Positions 10,942 through 19,369 are shown, counted from the stretch's first letter. The stretch: 34,426 bases of DNA from Actinomycetes bacterium (GCA_021827485.1 JAKAVM010000049.1:1-34426), one strand, 5' to 3'. Numbers and translations: made by a program. The notes: generated by a model from the sequence alone, not told the origin.

Positions 10942-12129
10942 ATGGCGAAGCAAAAGTTTGAGAGGAATAAGCCACACCTCAACGTTGGTACCATGGGACA
11001 CATTGACCATGGTAAGACGACACTTACAGCGGCTATTACCAAGTCGTTGGCGGACAAGAACCCCAATGTACACTTCACGCCTTTCGAAGATATTGACAAG
11101 GCCCCCGAAGAGCGCCAGCGTGGTATTACGATCTCCATAGCACACGTGGAGTATGAGACTGATAACCGTCACTATGCGCACGTTGATATGCCGGGTCACG
11201 CTGACTACATCAAGAACATGATCACCGGAGCCGCTCAAGTTGATGGTGCAATTCTGGTAGTTGCTGCAACTGACGGTCCAATGGCGCAAACGCGTGAGCA
11301 CGTTCTCTTAGCTCGCCAGGTAGGTGTTCCAAGCATCGTCGTTGCGCTAAATAAGTGCGATGCAGTTGATGATCCTGAGCTTCTTGATCTGGTCGAGTTG
11401 GAAGTAAGAGAGCTTCTGAACTTCTATGAGTTTCCAGGCGATGACACGCCAGTCGTGAGGATTTCTGCGTTGAAAGCTCTCGAAGGAGACGAAGCAGCGA
11501 AGGGCTGGATTTATGAGCTAATGGATGCAATCGATAGCTACATTCCCGAGCCAAAGAGAGATATCGACAAGCCATTCCTGATGCCGATTGAAGATGTATT
11601 TTCTATCACGGGACGAGGCACAGTTGTTACTGGTAAAGTTGAGCAGGGCAAAGTAAACACTGGTGATGAAGTTGAAATAGTTGGCTTGCGCACGACCCAG
11701 AAGACAGTTTGCACGGGGGTTGAAATGTTTAGAAAGATTCTCGATGAAGGCCAAGCCGGTGACAACATCGGAGCGCTCCTTCGAGGAACCAAGAAGGAAG
11801 ATGTTGAGCGCGGTCAAGTACTTTGCAAGCCTGGTTCGATTACACCTCACACTAATTTTGAAGCAAATGTCTATATCTTGACTAAGGAAGAAGGAGGTCG
11901 ACACAAGCCTTTCTTCCCCAACTATCGTCCTCAGTTCTATTTTAGAACTACTGACGTAACAGGAACGATTACCTTGCCAGAAGGTACCGAGATGATTATG
12001 CCTGGTGATAACACTGAGATGACTGTAGAGCTAGGTAAGCCAATTGCAATGGATGAAGGTCTGCGATTTGCTATCCGTGAAGGTGGTCGTACAGTGGGTG
12101 CCGGTCGAGTCACCAAGATCATCAAGTAA
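10942..12129 (+). CDS. tuf: Elongation factor Tu
   Basis: EF-Tu delivers aminoacyl-tRNA to the ribosomal A site as a GTP complex. The 395-aa length is typical. Motifs are GHIDHGKT (19-26), [17 protein letters not shown] and ALNKCD. Domain 2 carries [15 protein letters not shown], and the C-terminus ends GRVTKIIK. The G3 motif reads DMPGH rather than the commoner DCPGH, which is within family variation. The RBS is CGGAG upstream of ATG. It is the only tuf in this window. Confidence 0.98.
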   Translation: MAKQKFERNKPHLNVGTMGHIDHGKTTLTAAITKSLADKNPNVHFTPFEDIDKAPEERQRGITISIAHVEYETDNRHYAHVDMPGHADYIKNMITGAAQVDGAILVVAATDGPMAQTREHVLLARQVGVPSIVVALNKCDAVDDPELLDLVELEVRELLNFYEFPGDDTPVVRISALKALEGDEAAKGWIYELMDAIDSYIPEPKRDIDKPFLMPIEDVFSITGRGTVVTGKVEQGKVNTGDEVEIVGLRTTQKTVCTGVEMFRKILDEGQAGDNIGALLRGTKKEDVERGQVLCKPGSITPHTNFEANVYILTKEEGGRHKPFFPNYRPQFYFRTTDVTGTITLPEGTEMIMPGDNTEMTVELGKPIAMDEGLRFAIREGGRTVGAGRVTKIIK

Positions 12130-12136
12130 CCGATTC

Positions 12137-12159
12137 GATACTTTTTGAGAAAAGTTATC
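12137..12159 (+). other. AT-rich hairpin between tuf and rpsJ
   Basis: GATA-CTTTT pairs with AAAAG-T-TATC around a TGAG loop, giving a nine-pair stem with one bulged T. It lies in the 55-bp spacer between tuf and rpsJ. No T-run follows it, so termination is doubtful. It may be a processing or stability element. Confidence 0.3.
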
Positions 12160-12184
12160 AGGAAGAGATAGTAGATAGCAGATT

Positions 12185-12514
12185 ATGGCAGACAGCAACA
12201 GGCAAAAAATACGGATTCGTCTGAAAGCATACGATCACGAGATCATAGATCAGTCGACCCGCAAGATTGTCGAGACTGTTTTGCGTACGCAGGCCAAGGT
12301 GCACGGGCCGATTCCTCTTCCCACCGAAAAGCATCGTTACACGGTTATCAGGTCGCCGCACAAGTATAAAGACTCTCGGGAGCACTTTGAGATGCGGGTT
12401 CACAAGCGTCTTATCGACATAGTTGACCATACTCCTAAGACAGTGGACTCGCTTCAACGTCTTGACCTGCCAGCTGGCGTTGATATCGAGATTAAGCTCA
12501 AGGTAAACGGATAG
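12185..12514 (+). CDS. rpsJ: 30S ribosomal protein S10 (uS10)
   Basis: S10 is a 30S head protein that also serves as the NusE antitermination factor. The product is 109 aa, a little longer than the usual 100-105 because of a short N-terminal leader. The core has [31 protein letters not shown] and [15 protein letters not shown] start at 12185, with AGGAAGAG about 20 bases upstream. Unusually, it is separated from rplC by 478 bp and so groups spatially with tuf rather than with the other S10-operon genes. Confidence 0.97.
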   Translation: MADSNRQKIRIRLKAYDHEIIDQSTRKIVETVLRTQAKVHGPIPLPTEKHRYTVIRSPHKYKDSREHFEMRVHKRLIDIVDHTPKTVDSLQRLDLPAGVDIEIKLKVNG

Positions 12515-12547
12515 TAAGTCGGGGTAGATTTTTTCGGTCTTTTCGAT

Positions 12548-12576
12548 GTGAAATTTTCGAAGAGGGCCGCTATAAT
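12548..12576 (+). promoter_or_regulatory. Sigma70-type promoter for rplC and downstream genes
   Basis: A perfect TATAAT lies at 12571-12576. GTGAAA (12548-12553) matches TTGACA at four of six positions, with the optimal 17-bp spacing. Transcription would begin near 12583, leaving a leader of about 410 nt before rplC. It is the best promoter match I noticed in the window. Confidence 0.65.
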
Positions 12577-12610
12577 ATCACCTCACAACCTTCAATTTGG
12601 TGGAGTATTT

Positions 12611-12670
12611 TTGCCAAAAGAAGGTAAAATTAGAACTCGTAGTCAGACTAGGGTTTTGTTGCCTTATTGA
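12611..12670 (+). CDS. Possible basic leader peptide (19 aa)
   Basis: A TTG start at 12611 has GGTGGAG at 12599-12605, a five-base spacer away, about 28 nt downstream of the predicted transcription start. It encodes MPKEGKIRTRSQTRVLLPY and stops with TGA at 12668-12670. Six of its 19 residues are Lys or Arg. The good ribosome-binding site and its position in a long leader are the only support. I know no homologue. It is too short for the ORF track and could be chance. Confidence 0.3.
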   Translation: MPKEGKIRTRSQTRVLLPY

Positions 12671-12835
12671 TAGGTGATCAAAGACGAGGCCCAATAATCT
12701 GGCTAACAGGATGTCTAGCATTGATGCAAGCCATCGAGATGTCCTTCATCGTCCGACAGGCCGATACGAATTTGCTGATTTGCAAGTTTGTTTTGAGGTG
12801 TTTTGGTCGGAGACATGAAGGCGCAACCTCGAAAG

Positions 12836-12865
12836 CGCTCCGCGCCGGGTTATCCGGGCGGAGCG
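12836..12865 (+). promoter_or_regulatory. GC-rich hairpin in the rplC leader
   Basis: CGCTCCGC (12836-12843) pairs with GCGGAGCG (12858-12865). Inside it, CCGG (12845-12848) pairs with CCGG (12854-12857) around the loop GTTAT. The result is a 12-pair stem with a single bulged G. No T-run follows. It is the most stable-looking structure in the leader, about 127 nt upstream of the rplC start. Confidence 0.5.
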
Positions 12866-12921
12866 TCTGCATGACTGAGCATCGATATTTCAGGCATCAA
12901 CAGAGTTGGGAGTTGTAGAAG

Positions 12922-12955
12922 TTGGATTGGTTCGGGCAAGTATGTCGGAATCCAA
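12922..12955 (+). promoter_or_regulatory. Inverted repeat just upstream of rplC
   Basis: TTGGATT (12922-12928) and AATCCAA (12949-12955) are perfect complements around a 20-nt loop. They end 37 bases before the rplC start. This could be part of a folded leader, but a 7-bp dyad can also arise by chance. Confidence 0.3.
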
Positions 12956-12992
12956 TCGTTAGTTAGAGATAAACGAGACTGAGGTTAGACCC

Positions 12993-13628
12993 GTGGCCGA
13001 GAAGGCAATTATCGGAGAAAAAATAGGAATGACGCAGATATGGGATGACCAAAATAGGGTCACCCCAGTAACAGTGCTTCGGGTGTCGCCGGTTCGGGTT
13101 GTATCGGTGAAAACCAATTCCACTGATGGCTATAGCGCCTTGCAGGTAACCTATGGAATTCGCAATGCTTCAAAGCTGACCAAGCCTGAGGCGGGTCACT
13201 TTGAGCGGGCTCAAGTTGAGCCAGGCAAGAAGTTGATGGAGCTACGGGTAGATGATATTTCGAACTATCAGGTAGGCCAAGAGATAGATGCGGGAATTTT
13301 TGAGAATGGTCAGAAAGTTGACGTTACTTCGATCTCGAAAGGCAAGGGTTTTGCTGGCGGGATGAAGCGACATAACTTCAAAGGGCAAGGCGCATCACAC
13401 GGTAATCACAAGAAACATCGGTCACCTGGTTCCATCGGAGCCTGTGCAACGCCCGCACGAGTATTCAAAGGCACGCGCATGGCTGGTCAACTTGGGTCAG
13501 CAAAGGTAACAACTTTAGGTCTCTCTGTAGTTCTATCGGATCCGGATCGCCAAATCGTTTTAGTAAAGGGTGCTGTGCCAGGTCCGAAGGGTGGCGTGGT
13601 TATGATTCGAAACGCGGTGAAGGCATAA
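12993..13628 (+). CDS. rplC: 50S ribosomal protein L3 (uL3)
   Basis: L3 is an early assembly protein of the 50S subunit; its loop reaches towards the peptidyl-transferase centre. The product is 211 aa, the normal size. It begins MAEKAIIGEKIGMTQIWDD and carries KGKGFAGGMKRHNFKGQ and the GSIGACATPARVFKGTRMAG loop. The start is GTG at 12993 with GAGG upstream. Its TAA shares one base with the ATG of rplD, suggesting coupled translation. Confidence 0.98.
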   Translation: MAEKAIIGEKIGMTQIWDDQNRVTPVTVLRVSPVRVVSVKTNSTDGYSALQVTYGIRNASKLTKPEAGHFERAQVEPGKKLMELRVDDISNYQVGQEIDAGIFENGQKVDVTSISKGKGFAGGMKRHNFKGQGASHGNHKKHRSPGSIGACATPARVFKGTRMAGQLGSAKVTTLGLSVVLSDPDRQIVLVKGAVPGPKGGVVMIRNAVKA

Positions 13629-14482
13629 TGGCAGTGGTCCAGGAGGCGTTCGAAAGCCAAACAGCTATGGAGATTGAACTGCGCAAGACGCGCAATGCTC
13701 AACGTATCTCTCACCAGGTCGCATTACGATCGATGAAAGGCCCTAAGCGAGGTAGTGTTGAACTAGATCCGGAGCTTTTTGGGGTGACCCCTAACATGGC
13801 TGTTCTACACCAAGTAGTTCAGGCACAAATGGCGGGGGCAAGATCTGGAACTCAATCTACTCTTACTCGGGCACAAGTCCGGGGAGGTGGCCGAAAGCCA
13901 TGGCGCCAGAAAGGTACCGGACGTGCCCGCCAAGGATCGATTCGTTCGCCTCAGTGGGTGGGTGGCGGAGTTGCACTGGGACCTAAGCCTAGAGACTATA
14001 GTCAAGATACCCCTAAGAAGATGGTTCGACTTGCTCTTGCAAGCGCACTTTCAGATCGCGCTAATTCAAAGCGGGTTGTAGTAATAACTGGCTGGGAATT
14101 TGAAAAGCCAAGTACTAAGGCAGCCTTGGCATTTCTCAAAGCTTTTAAACTTCGGGGGAACGTACTTATCGTTCTCGGGGGTGGGGACGGAGACAGTGAA
14201 GCTGATTTTGTTGCTTATAAGTCTTTTGCAAATCTCCCTAACGTCGGGTTAGTTCCAGCCGGGGAGTTGACGGCATGGGACGTGCTAAGAAGTGACTGGT
14301 TAGTTTTTACTACTGAGTCGCTTCCAGGTAATACAGCGACTCAGCTAAGTACTCCGCAAGTAACTGCTGAGCCAGCAGAGCTTGTTGAGCTGGCAGACGC
14401 TGATGCTCCGCAAGTAACTGATGAGCCAGCAGACACGGATGCAACTCCCATAACAGACGCCGAAGCTAGCGAGGAGAACTAA
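13628..14482 (+). CDS. rplD: 50S ribosomal protein L4 (uL4) with N- and C-terminal extensions
   Basis: L4 reaches into the peptide exit tunnel and in E. coli represses its own operon. The product is 284 aa, well above the usual 205-220. The conserved core starts near VELDPELFGV (residue 44) and includes the tunnel loop GGGRKPWRQKGTGRARQGS. About 40 basic residues precede the core. After residue 230 comes a Thr/Pro/Asp/Glu-rich tail of about 54 aa with an 18-residue repeat (PQVTAEPAE then PQVTDEPAD). The DNA shows a matching 54-bp tandem duplication. rplW follows after three bases. Confidence 0.97.
   Translation: MAVVQEAFESQTAMEIELRKTRNAQRISHQVALRSMKGPKRGSVELDPELFGVTPNMAVLHQVVQAQMAGARSGTQSTLTRAQVRGGGRKPWRQKGTGRARQGSIRSPQWVGGGVALGPKPRDYSQDTPKKMVRLALASALSDRANSKRVVVITGWEFEKPSTKAALAFLKAFKLRGNVLIVLGGGDGDSEADFVAYKSFANLPNVGLVPAGELTAWDVLRSDWLVFTTESLPGNTATQLSTPQVTAEPAELVELADADAPQVTDEPADTDATPITDAEASEEN
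14352..14432 (+). repeat. 54-bp-period direct repeat in the rplD tail
   Basis: CTCCGCAAGTAACTG occurs at 14352 and again at 14406. The match continues for about 27 bases with a single difference. The period is a multiple of three, so the reading frame is kept and an 18-aa acidic unit is partly duplicated. Confidence 0.7.
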
Positions 14483-14485
14483 TCT

Positions 14486-14776
14486 ATGGATGTACGACAG
14501 ATAATTTACCGTCCGGTCGTTTCGGAGAAATCCTATTCACGTACCGATCAAGGGGTTTACACTTTCATCGTGCACCCTGAGGCCTCCAAGATCCAAATCC
14601 GTCAAGCAATCGAAGAAATCTTCCACGTAAAGGTCGCTAAGGTCAATACGCTTAATCGAATAGGCAAGAAGCGCAATAATCGTCGTAACAATACAGTTGG
14701 ATCGAAACCTGATACCAAGCGAGCCATGGTGACCTTGGTTGGGGACGATCGCATAGAACTCTTCCAAGGATCATGA
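14486..14776 (+). CDS. rplW: 50S ribosomal protein L23 (uL23)
   Basis: L23 sits at the exit of the peptide tunnel and is the docking site for trigger factor and SRP. The 96-aa length is normal. It starts [18 protein letters not shown] and has [18 protein letters not shown] and the [13 protein letters not shown] loop. Unlike its neighbours uL4, uL22 and uL29, it has no added tail. ATG at 14486, three bases after rplD. Confidence 0.97.
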   Translation: MDVRQIIYRPVVSEKSYSRTDQGVYTFIVHPEASKIQIRQAIEEIFHVKVAKVNTLNRIGKKRNNRRNNTVGSKPDTKRAMVTLVGDDRIELFQGS

Positions 14777-14786
14777 GGATTATCTA

Positions 14787-15623
14787 GTGGCACTAAGAAA
14801 AAGAAACCCAACTAGCGCCGGTCGACGTTTTCAAACATCGTCAGACTTTTCGGAGTTAACAACCGACAGACCAGAAAAATCGCTTTTGGTTTCCAAGCCA
14901 CGAACCGGTGGCCGCAACAGCTATGGTCGTAAGACCGCCAGGCATCGTGGTGGAGGTCATAAACAGCGCTATCGCCTTGTAGATTTCAAGCGAGACAAAG
15001 ACGGGATTCCGGCGAAAGTTGCTAGCATCGAATATGACCCTAATCGCAATGCCCGGATCGCACTTCTCAACTATTTCGATGGAGAGAAGCGCTATATTCT
15101 TGCACCTGAAGGCCTTGAAGTAGGCGACAAACTCCAATCGGGAAGAGGATCTGAAATCCGCGTCGGCAATTGCCTTCCATTGCGATATATGCCAGTTGGA
15201 TCGGTTATCCATAACGTCGAGCTCAAACCTGGTGCGGGTGGCAAACTAGGCCGCGGAGCAGGATCCTCAATCCAGTTGGTTGCCAAAGAAGGAGCATACG
15301 CAACTCTGCGGTTACCCTCTACCGAAATGCGCAAAGTCCCTATTGACTGCAAAGGAACTCTTGGCGAGGTTGGTAACAAAGAAGCCGAGCTGATCAAGAT
15401 TGGTAAAGCAGGTCGAAATCGTTGGAAGGGTGTTCGCCCGCAGACAAGAGGTGTTGCAATGAACCCGGTTGACCACCCCTTAGGTGGCGGTGAAGGCAAG
15501 TCCTCCGGTGGACGTCATCCAGTGTCGCCGTGGGGCAAACCCGAGGGCCGCACCAGAGATCGTAACAAGAAGTCTAACGATATGATAGTTCGTCGACGCA
15601 GGACTAGAGGTTCACGTCGATGA
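14787..15623 (+). CDS. rplB: 50S ribosomal protein L2 (uL2)
   Basis: L2 is needed for subunit joining and peptidyl-transferase centre assembly. At 278 aa it is full length. It contains [20 protein letters not shown] in the N-terminal domain and the conserved C-terminal loop [18 protein letters not shown]. The C-terminus is the usual basic [14 protein letters not shown] start at 14787, with TGAGGAT upstream overlapping the rplW end. The 85-bp gap to rpsS holds a small stem. Confidence 0.98.
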   Translation: MALRKRNPTSAGRRFQTSSDFSELTTDRPEKSLLVSKPRTGGRNSYGRKTARHRGGGHKQRYRLVDFKRDKDGIPAKVASIEYDPNRNARIALLNYFDGEKRYILAPEGLEVGDKLQSGRGSEIRVGNCLPLRYMPVGSVIHNVELKPGAGGKLGRGAGSSIQLVAKEGAYATLRLPSTEMRKVPIDCKGTLGEVGNKEAELIKIGKAGRNRWKGVRPQTRGVAMNPVDHPLGGGEGKSSGGRHPVSPWGKPEGRTRDRNKKSNDMIVRRRRTRGSRR

Positions 15624-15643
15624 AAGTTCTACCTGTCAAGACC

Positions 15644-15663
15644 GGGCAAGTTGGGTTTTGCCC
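15644..15663 (+). other. Small hairpin between rplB and rpsS
   Basis: GGGCAA (15644-15649) pairs with TTGCCC (15658-15663) around an 8-nt loop. It lies in the 85-bp rplB-rpsS spacer, long for this packed operon. It is not followed by a clear T-run, so a processing site or weak terminator is only a possibility. Confidence 0.3.
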
Positions 15664-15708
15664 CACTAGTCCAATCTTTTCACTTATTTCAAGAAGGGTT
15701 CAGTTCTA

Positions 15709-15987
15709 ATGCCACGTAGCCTAAAGAAAGGTCCATTTGTTGATCAACACCTTCTCAAGAAGGTTGATGTTCTAAACGTGGCCAACGACAAGCGAGTCAT
15801 CAAGACATGGTCGAGACGCTCCACCATCATTCCAGATATGGTTGGCCACACTATTGCTGTTCATGATGGACGTAAGCACGTACCAGTTTTCATTACTGAG
15901 TCAATGGTTGGGCACAAACTTGGTGAGTTTGCTCCAACAAGGACTTTTCGTTATCACGCTGGGCAGGAGAAAGGTGCAAGACGATAG
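15709..15987 (+). CDS. rpsS: 30S ribosomal protein S19 (uS19)
   Basis: S19 is in the 30S head and contacts S13 and the A-site tRNA region. The 92-aa product begins [19 protein letters not shown] and includes [23 protein letters not shown] and [13 protein letters not shown], all family hallmarks. ATG start at 15709, with AAGGG upstream. rplV starts two bases after its stop. Confidence 0.98.
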   Translation: MPRSLKKGPFVDQHLLKKVDVLNVANDKRVIKTWSRRSTIIPDMVGHTIAVHDGRKHVPVFITESMVGHKLGEFAPTRTFRYHAGQEKGARR

Positions 15988-15989
15988 TT

Positions 15990-16739
15990 ATGCCAAGACT
16001 TGCTGAGAAGACTAACGAACGACCTGGGACTCGTGCTGTTCTGCGAAATAGCCACATGTCACCTTACAAAGCTCGTGAGGTTCTTGGTCTCATTCGTAAT
16101 TTACCCGTTGGTGAAGCGCTAGAAGTACTACGGTTGTGTGGTCGTGATGCAGCAATTCCGATTGCCAAGCTCCTGGCTTCTGCGGTTGCCAACGCTAGCT
16201 ACAACGACCAACTCGATCCCGAAGAACTGTACGTAGCTAGTGCTTTTTGCGATGAGGCAACTACCATGAAGCGATGGAGACCACGAGCTAGGGGTCGTGC
16301 TACGAGGATTAGAAAGCGCGCAAGTCACGTGACGATTGTTGTTGCTCGCCTGCCTGAGGAGCAAATTTCCAGAATCGTTACTAAGCGCGAAACTATTGCA
16401 GCCCAGCGCAGATCGCGCAGAGTGAGTGCCTCAAGAAAGTCTTCAGAAAAGCAAGATTCACTAGCGGATGCCACTTTGTCTGAAGATGTGAACGACGATA
16501 ACCACCCAAGTGATCTAGCAGGTGGTGACGGGGCAAGTAACGAAGCCCTAGTTAGTGGCGACGAAGAGATTGATGAGGCCCTAGCCGGTGGCGACGAAGA
16601 AATTAGCGAGGTTAATGCCAGCGCTGACGAAGAAGGCAATGAGCAGACAAGTGCTACGTCAGAAACTAAAGACGAGGAAACTAGTCAGGAAGAAAGTAGC
16701 GAGGGTCAGACCAATGACGAAGAAGGAGACGAGTCCTAA
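15990..16739 (+). CDS. rplV: 50S ribosomal protein L22 (uL22) with a long acidic C-terminal tail
   Basis: L22 lines the exit tunnel, and its globular domain lies at the tunnel mouth. The product is 249 aa; the family is usually 110-130. Residues 1-125 are a normal core ([17 protein letters not shown], then [21 protein letters not shown]). From about residue 150 a strongly acidic Ser/Glu/Asp tail follows, with three 11-aa repeats ([33 protein letters not shown]). The tail has no cysteines or hydrophobic stretches, so it is probably disordered. The stop TAA overlaps the rpsC ATG by one base. Confidence 0.96.
   Translation: MPRLAEKTNERPGTRAVLRNSHMSPYKAREVLGLIRNLPVGEALEVLRLCGRDAAIPIAKLLASAVANASYNDQLDPEELYVASAFCDEATTMKRWRPRARGRATRIRKRASHVTIVVARLPEEQISRIVTKRETIAAQRRSRRVSASRKSSEKQDSLADATLSEDVNDDNHPSDLAGGDGASNEALVSGDEEIDEALAGGDEEISEVNASADEEGNEQTSATSETKDEETSQEESSEGQTNDEEGDES
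16542..16640 (+). repeat. Three 33-bp imperfect tandem repeats in the rplV tail
   Basis: Units at 16542-16574, 16575-16607 and 16608-16640 each encode an 11-residue acidic unit with GDEE or ADEE. The first two are close in DNA sequence (GGCGACGAAGA shared), while the third has diverged. The period keeps the frame. Confidence 0.65.
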
Positions 16740-17698
16740 TGGGGCAGAAAGTTAATCCATACGGGTTTCGTCTAGGGATTACAACCGAATGGAAGTCTCG
16801 GTGGTTCGATGATCGCGACTATCAGTCTTCGGTCATTCAAGACTGGAAGATTAGAGACTTTCTAATGACGCAGCTCGAGAGGGCTGCAGTTAGCAGAATT
16901 GAAGTTGAGAGGACTAGGGACCGTCTTAGGGTTGATCTTCACACATCTCGTCCCGGAATAGTTATTGGCAGGCGAGGGGCTGAAGCAGACCGCCTTCGAC
17001 AAGAGCTTACTAAGATAACTGGCAATCCCAAGATTCAGCTAAACATTCAAGAGATAAAGCAGCCAGAGCTGGATGCTGCATTGATTGCACAAGGAATTGC
17101 CGATCAGCTAGCGGGGCGTGTGAGTTTTAGAAGGGCCATGAAGCGTGCATTGCAAACAGTTCAGAAGGCCGGTGGTTTAGGGATTAAAGTTCAGTGCTCT
17201 GGCCGACTTGGTGGAGCCGAAATGTCTCGGAGAGAGTCCTATCGCGAGGGAAGAGTTCCGTTGCACACTCTTAGAGCTGATATTGATTATGGTCAGCGCG
17301 AGGCCCGTACAACTTATGGTCGGATTGGCGTCAAGGTGTGGATTTACAAAGGCGACATCCTCCCATACAAAGTACAGCCTGAGGAAAAGACCACACGCGA
17401 CCCAGGAATGGCGCAAGGAGACGCATCTGGGCTTGGCCGTCCTCGCAAGATTATTGTCGCTGGAGGTGGACGACGCAGGCCGGAGATGGGTGATCCCGGA
17501 ACAGAAGGGGATTTCTCACTAATCCCAGGTGGTGAAGAGGACGTAGATCCAGAACTCGAGGAGTCAGTACCAGCGGTGATTTCTGCGCCTGAAGTAGATA
17601 CCGAGCTTGAACGGCTTCTCTCTGAAGAAGAGGATATTGAGAGGCGTACTCGGGGCTCACATCATGAAACCCCACACTTTCGCAAGGAGATCGACTAA
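16739..17698 (+). CDS. rpsC: 30S ribosomal protein S3 (uS3) with acidic C-terminal extension
   Basis: S3 binds at the mRNA entry channel and has helicase-linked residues. It begins [20 protein letters not shown]. The KH-domain loop GIVIGRRG is at residues 73-80, and the core ends with [17 protein letters not shown] near 209. About 110 further residues follow: a Gly/Arg-rich segment, then the acidic part [14 protein letters not shown] and [14 protein letters not shown]. At 319 aa it exceeds the usual 210-280. ATG at 16739 overlaps the rplV stop; rplP begins two bases after its own stop. Confidence 0.97.
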   Translation: MGQKVNPYGFRLGITTEWKSRWFDDRDYQSSVIQDWKIRDFLMTQLERAAVSRIEVERTRDRLRVDLHTSRPGIVIGRRGAEADRLRQELTKITGNPKIQLNIQEIKQPELDAALIAQGIADQLAGRVSFRRAMKRALQTVQKAGGLGIKVQCSGRLGGAEMSRRESYREGRVPLHTLRADIDYGQREARTTYGRIGVKVWIYKGDILPYKVQPEEKTTRDPGMAQGDASGLGRPRKIIVAGGGRRRPEMGDPGTEGDFSLIPGGEEDVDPELEESVPAVISAPEVDTELERLLSEEEDIERRTRGSHHETPHFRKEID

Positions 17699-17700
17699 TT

Positions 17701-18138
17701 ATGTTAATGCCTCGTAAGGTAAAACATCGTAAACAACACCGAGGTCGAATGACCGGACAATCCAAGGGTGGCAACGATATAAATTTTGGAGACTACGCAA
17801 TACAGGCTCTTGAACCTGGGTGGATTACGGCGCGCCAGATTGAAGCTGCTCGTATTGCGATGACTCGTCACATACGAAGAGGTGGAAAGGTATGGATACG
17901 AATCTTTCCAGATAAGCCAGTTTCCCAGAAGCCTGCTGAGACTCGAATGGGATCCGGTAAGGGAAATCCAGAATTTTGGGTCGCGGTTGTAAAGCCCGGG
18001 AGGATTATGTTTGAACTTTCTGGTGTAGGTGAAGAACTTGCCAAACCTGCTCTGGAGAAAGCAATCCAGAAACTTCCGATTAAAGCTAAATTTGTTTCAC
18101 GAGCTTCTCTGGCTGATTTGTCCGAGGTATTGGTGTAA
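17701..18138 (+). CDS. rplP: 50S ribosomal protein L16 (uL16)
   Basis: L16 organises the A-site tRNA region of the 50S subunit. The product is 145 aa, slightly above the usual 136-140. It starts [17 protein letters not shown] and has the conserved [20 protein letters not shown] and [15 protein letters not shown] at 17701 is preferred over the ATG two codons later because the family usually begins ML-P. The TAA overlaps the rpmC ATG by one base. Confidence 0.98.
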   Translation: MLMPRKVKHRKQHRGRMTGQSKGGNDINFGDYAIQALEPGWITARQIEAARIAMTRHIRRGGKVWIRIFPDKPVSQKPAETRMGSGKGNPEFWVAVVKPGRIMFELSGVGEELAKPALEKAIQKLPIKAKFVSRASLADLSEVLV

Positions 18139-18719
18139 TGACCAAGGCTTTGGAACTGCGCGAGCTGGAAGATACCGAATTAGACATGAGGCTAGATGAA
18201 TCCAAGAAAGAGTTATTTAACTTGAGATTCCAATCGGTTACGGGCAAATTAGATAGTTACACGCGCCTTCGCGAGCTTCGCCATGAAATAGCTCGTATCG
18301 CAACAGTTATTAGAGAGCGAGAAATTGCGGATATGGAAGGCCGTCAAGCAGATGCAAGACCTCATCACACCGAGCTAAGGCCATCTAAATACGGTCCAGG
18401 TACGCTCACTATAGATCATTCGGCTCGGTCAAGAAAAGGTAGTTCTGATGGCCAACTTGCTGAGGACTCTACGGACGGCGCCGAGGACTCCACGGACGAA
18501 TTCGATGAAAGTCAAGATGGTGAAGCTGATGATGCTAGCAAGGCTAATGTTGAGTTGAGTCCTGCTTCGCCCAGTTCGATTACGGAGTCAACCAGTGATT
18601 CCACCTCGAATTCGCCCAGTTCGATTACGGAGTCAACCAGTGATTCCACCTCGAATTCGCCCAGTTCGATTACGGAGTCAACCAGTGATTCCACCTCGCA
18701 AGAAGGAGAGGATAAGTAA
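18138..18719 (+). CDS. rpmC: 50S ribosomal protein L29 (uL29) with a long repetitive tail
   Basis: L29 lies beside L23 at the tunnel exit. Residues 1-70 are a standard L29 core ([27 protein letters not shown], then [17 protein letters not shown]). The family is normally 60-80 aa, but this product is 193. The added part is low-complexity and rich in Asp, Glu, Ser and Thr. It ends in three near-identical 15-residue units ([15 protein letters not shown]) encoded by a 45-bp DNA repeat. The ORF is intact through the repeats, and rpsQ starts on the next base, so operon structure is preserved. Confidence 0.95.
   Translation: MTKALELRELEDTELDMRLDESKKELFNLRFQSVTGKLDSYTRLRELRHEIARIATVIREREIADMEGRQADARPHHTELRPSKYGPGTLTIDHSARSRKGSSDGQLAEDSTDGAEDSTDEFDESQDGEADDASKANVELSPASPSSITESTSDSTSNSPSSITESTSDSTSNSPSSITESTSDSTSQEGEDK
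18567..18701 (+). repeat. 45-bp tandem repeat, three copies, in rpmC
   Basis: Units begin at 18567, 18612 and 18657. The first two copies are identical over all 45 bases, and the third differs only in its last few. Each unit can fold: GGAGTCA pairs with TGATTCC around ACCAG. Such identity points to a recent expansion. Confidence 0.92.
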
Positions 18720-19004
18720 ATGGACGATCAGCCAACCAAAGAGGTTAGTTCCCGGGTCAACCGACGTAAAGTCCGGGAAGGTACGGTAACATCAGTTTCC
18801 ATGGATAAGACTGCAGTCGTGGAAGTTGTTGATCATGTGCCGCACCGTAAGTATGGAAAGATTATTCGTCGTACAAAGAAACTGTACGTACATGACGAAA
18901 CTAATGATCTCAATCAAGGTGACAAGGTGAGAGTAACTGAAACTCGTCCCACGTCTAAGTTGAAGCGCTGGAGAGTTGAGCAAGTACTGGAGCGTGCAAA
19001 GTGA
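18720..19004 (+). CDS. rpsQ: 30S ribosomal protein S17 (uS17)
   Basis: S17 is a primary 16S rRNA-binding OB-fold protein. The 94-aa product has the core [18 protein letters not shown], then [10 protein letters not shown] and [19 protein letters not shown] short N-terminal extension of about 16 residues precedes the core. ATG at 18720 follows directly on the rpmC stop, with AGGAGAGG just upstream inside rpmC. Its stop overlaps the rplN start as GTGA. Confidence 0.97.
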   Translation: MDDQPTKEVSSRVNRRKVREGTVTSVSMDKTAVVEVVDHVPHRKYGKIIRRTKKLYVHDETNDLNQGDKVRVTETRPTSKLKRWRVEQVLERAK

Positions 19005-19369
19005 TTCAGCAGGAAACGCGGCTCAAGGTAGCAGACAACTCGGGTGCAAAAGAAGTTCTGTGCATACGAGTACTCGGAGGATCCGGTAGGCGTTATGCAT
19101 CTATTGGAGATGTTTTCGTAGCAAGTGTCAAGGATGCCCTACCAGGCAGCGGTGTCAAAAAGGGTGATGTGGTCAAGTGCGTAGTCGTACGTACCAAGAA
19201 AGAGAAGCGTCGTCCAGATGGTAGTTATATACGGTTCGATGAAAATGCAGCAGTATTAGTCAATGATCAACAACAACCCCGTGGGACGCGCATCTTCGGT
19301 CCAGTGGGGCGTGAACTGCGTGACAAGAAATTTATGCGAATAGTTTCGTTGGCGCCAGAGGTTCTCTGA
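19001..19369 (+). CDS. rplN: 50S ribosomal protein L14 (uL14)
   Basis: L14 contributes to inter-subunit bridges and is the binding site for the silencing factor RsfS. The 122-aa length is exact for the family. It begins [20 protein letters not shown] and includes [24 protein letters not shown] and [18 protein letters not shown] start at 19001 in a four-base overlap with rpsQ. Confidence 0.98.
   Translation: MIQQETRLKVADNSGAKEVLCIRVLGGSGRRYASIGDVFVASVKDALPGSGVKKGDVVKCVVVRTKKEKRRPDGSYIRFDENAAVLVNDQQQPRGTRIFGPVGRELRDKKFMRIVSLAPEVL

Larger units (their letters stand above)
12515..12992 (+). other. Long leader region between rpsJ and rplC
   Basis: This 478-bp region holds a strong promoter candidate at its upstream end, a possible 19-codon leader peptide, a long GC-rich hairpin, and a dyad close to rplC. 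An 83-codon ORF (12667-12918) also crosses it. That ORF starts at a TTG overlapping the leader-peptide stop but resembles no family I recognise. Gaps this long are unusual inside an S10 cluster. A regulatory 5' UTR for rplC-rplD onward is the likeliest reading (inference). Confidence 0.6.

Noticed and set aside
12667-12918. 83-codon + strand ORF across the rplC leader, starting IGDQRRGPIIWLTG
   Set aside because: The short IWLTG match to kinase-like sequences ends at once, no P-loop follows, the ORF spans the main hairpin, and no ribosome-binding site precedes its TTG. Kept only as part of the leader description.
12515-12992. tRNA or other standard small RNA gene in the long gap
   Set aside because: No cloverleaf arms, T-loop GGTTCGAATCC-type block or CCA end could be aligned.
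18567-18701. CRISPR-like array
   Set aside because: The 45-bp units are directly adjacent with no unique spacers, and they are translated in frame as part of uL29.
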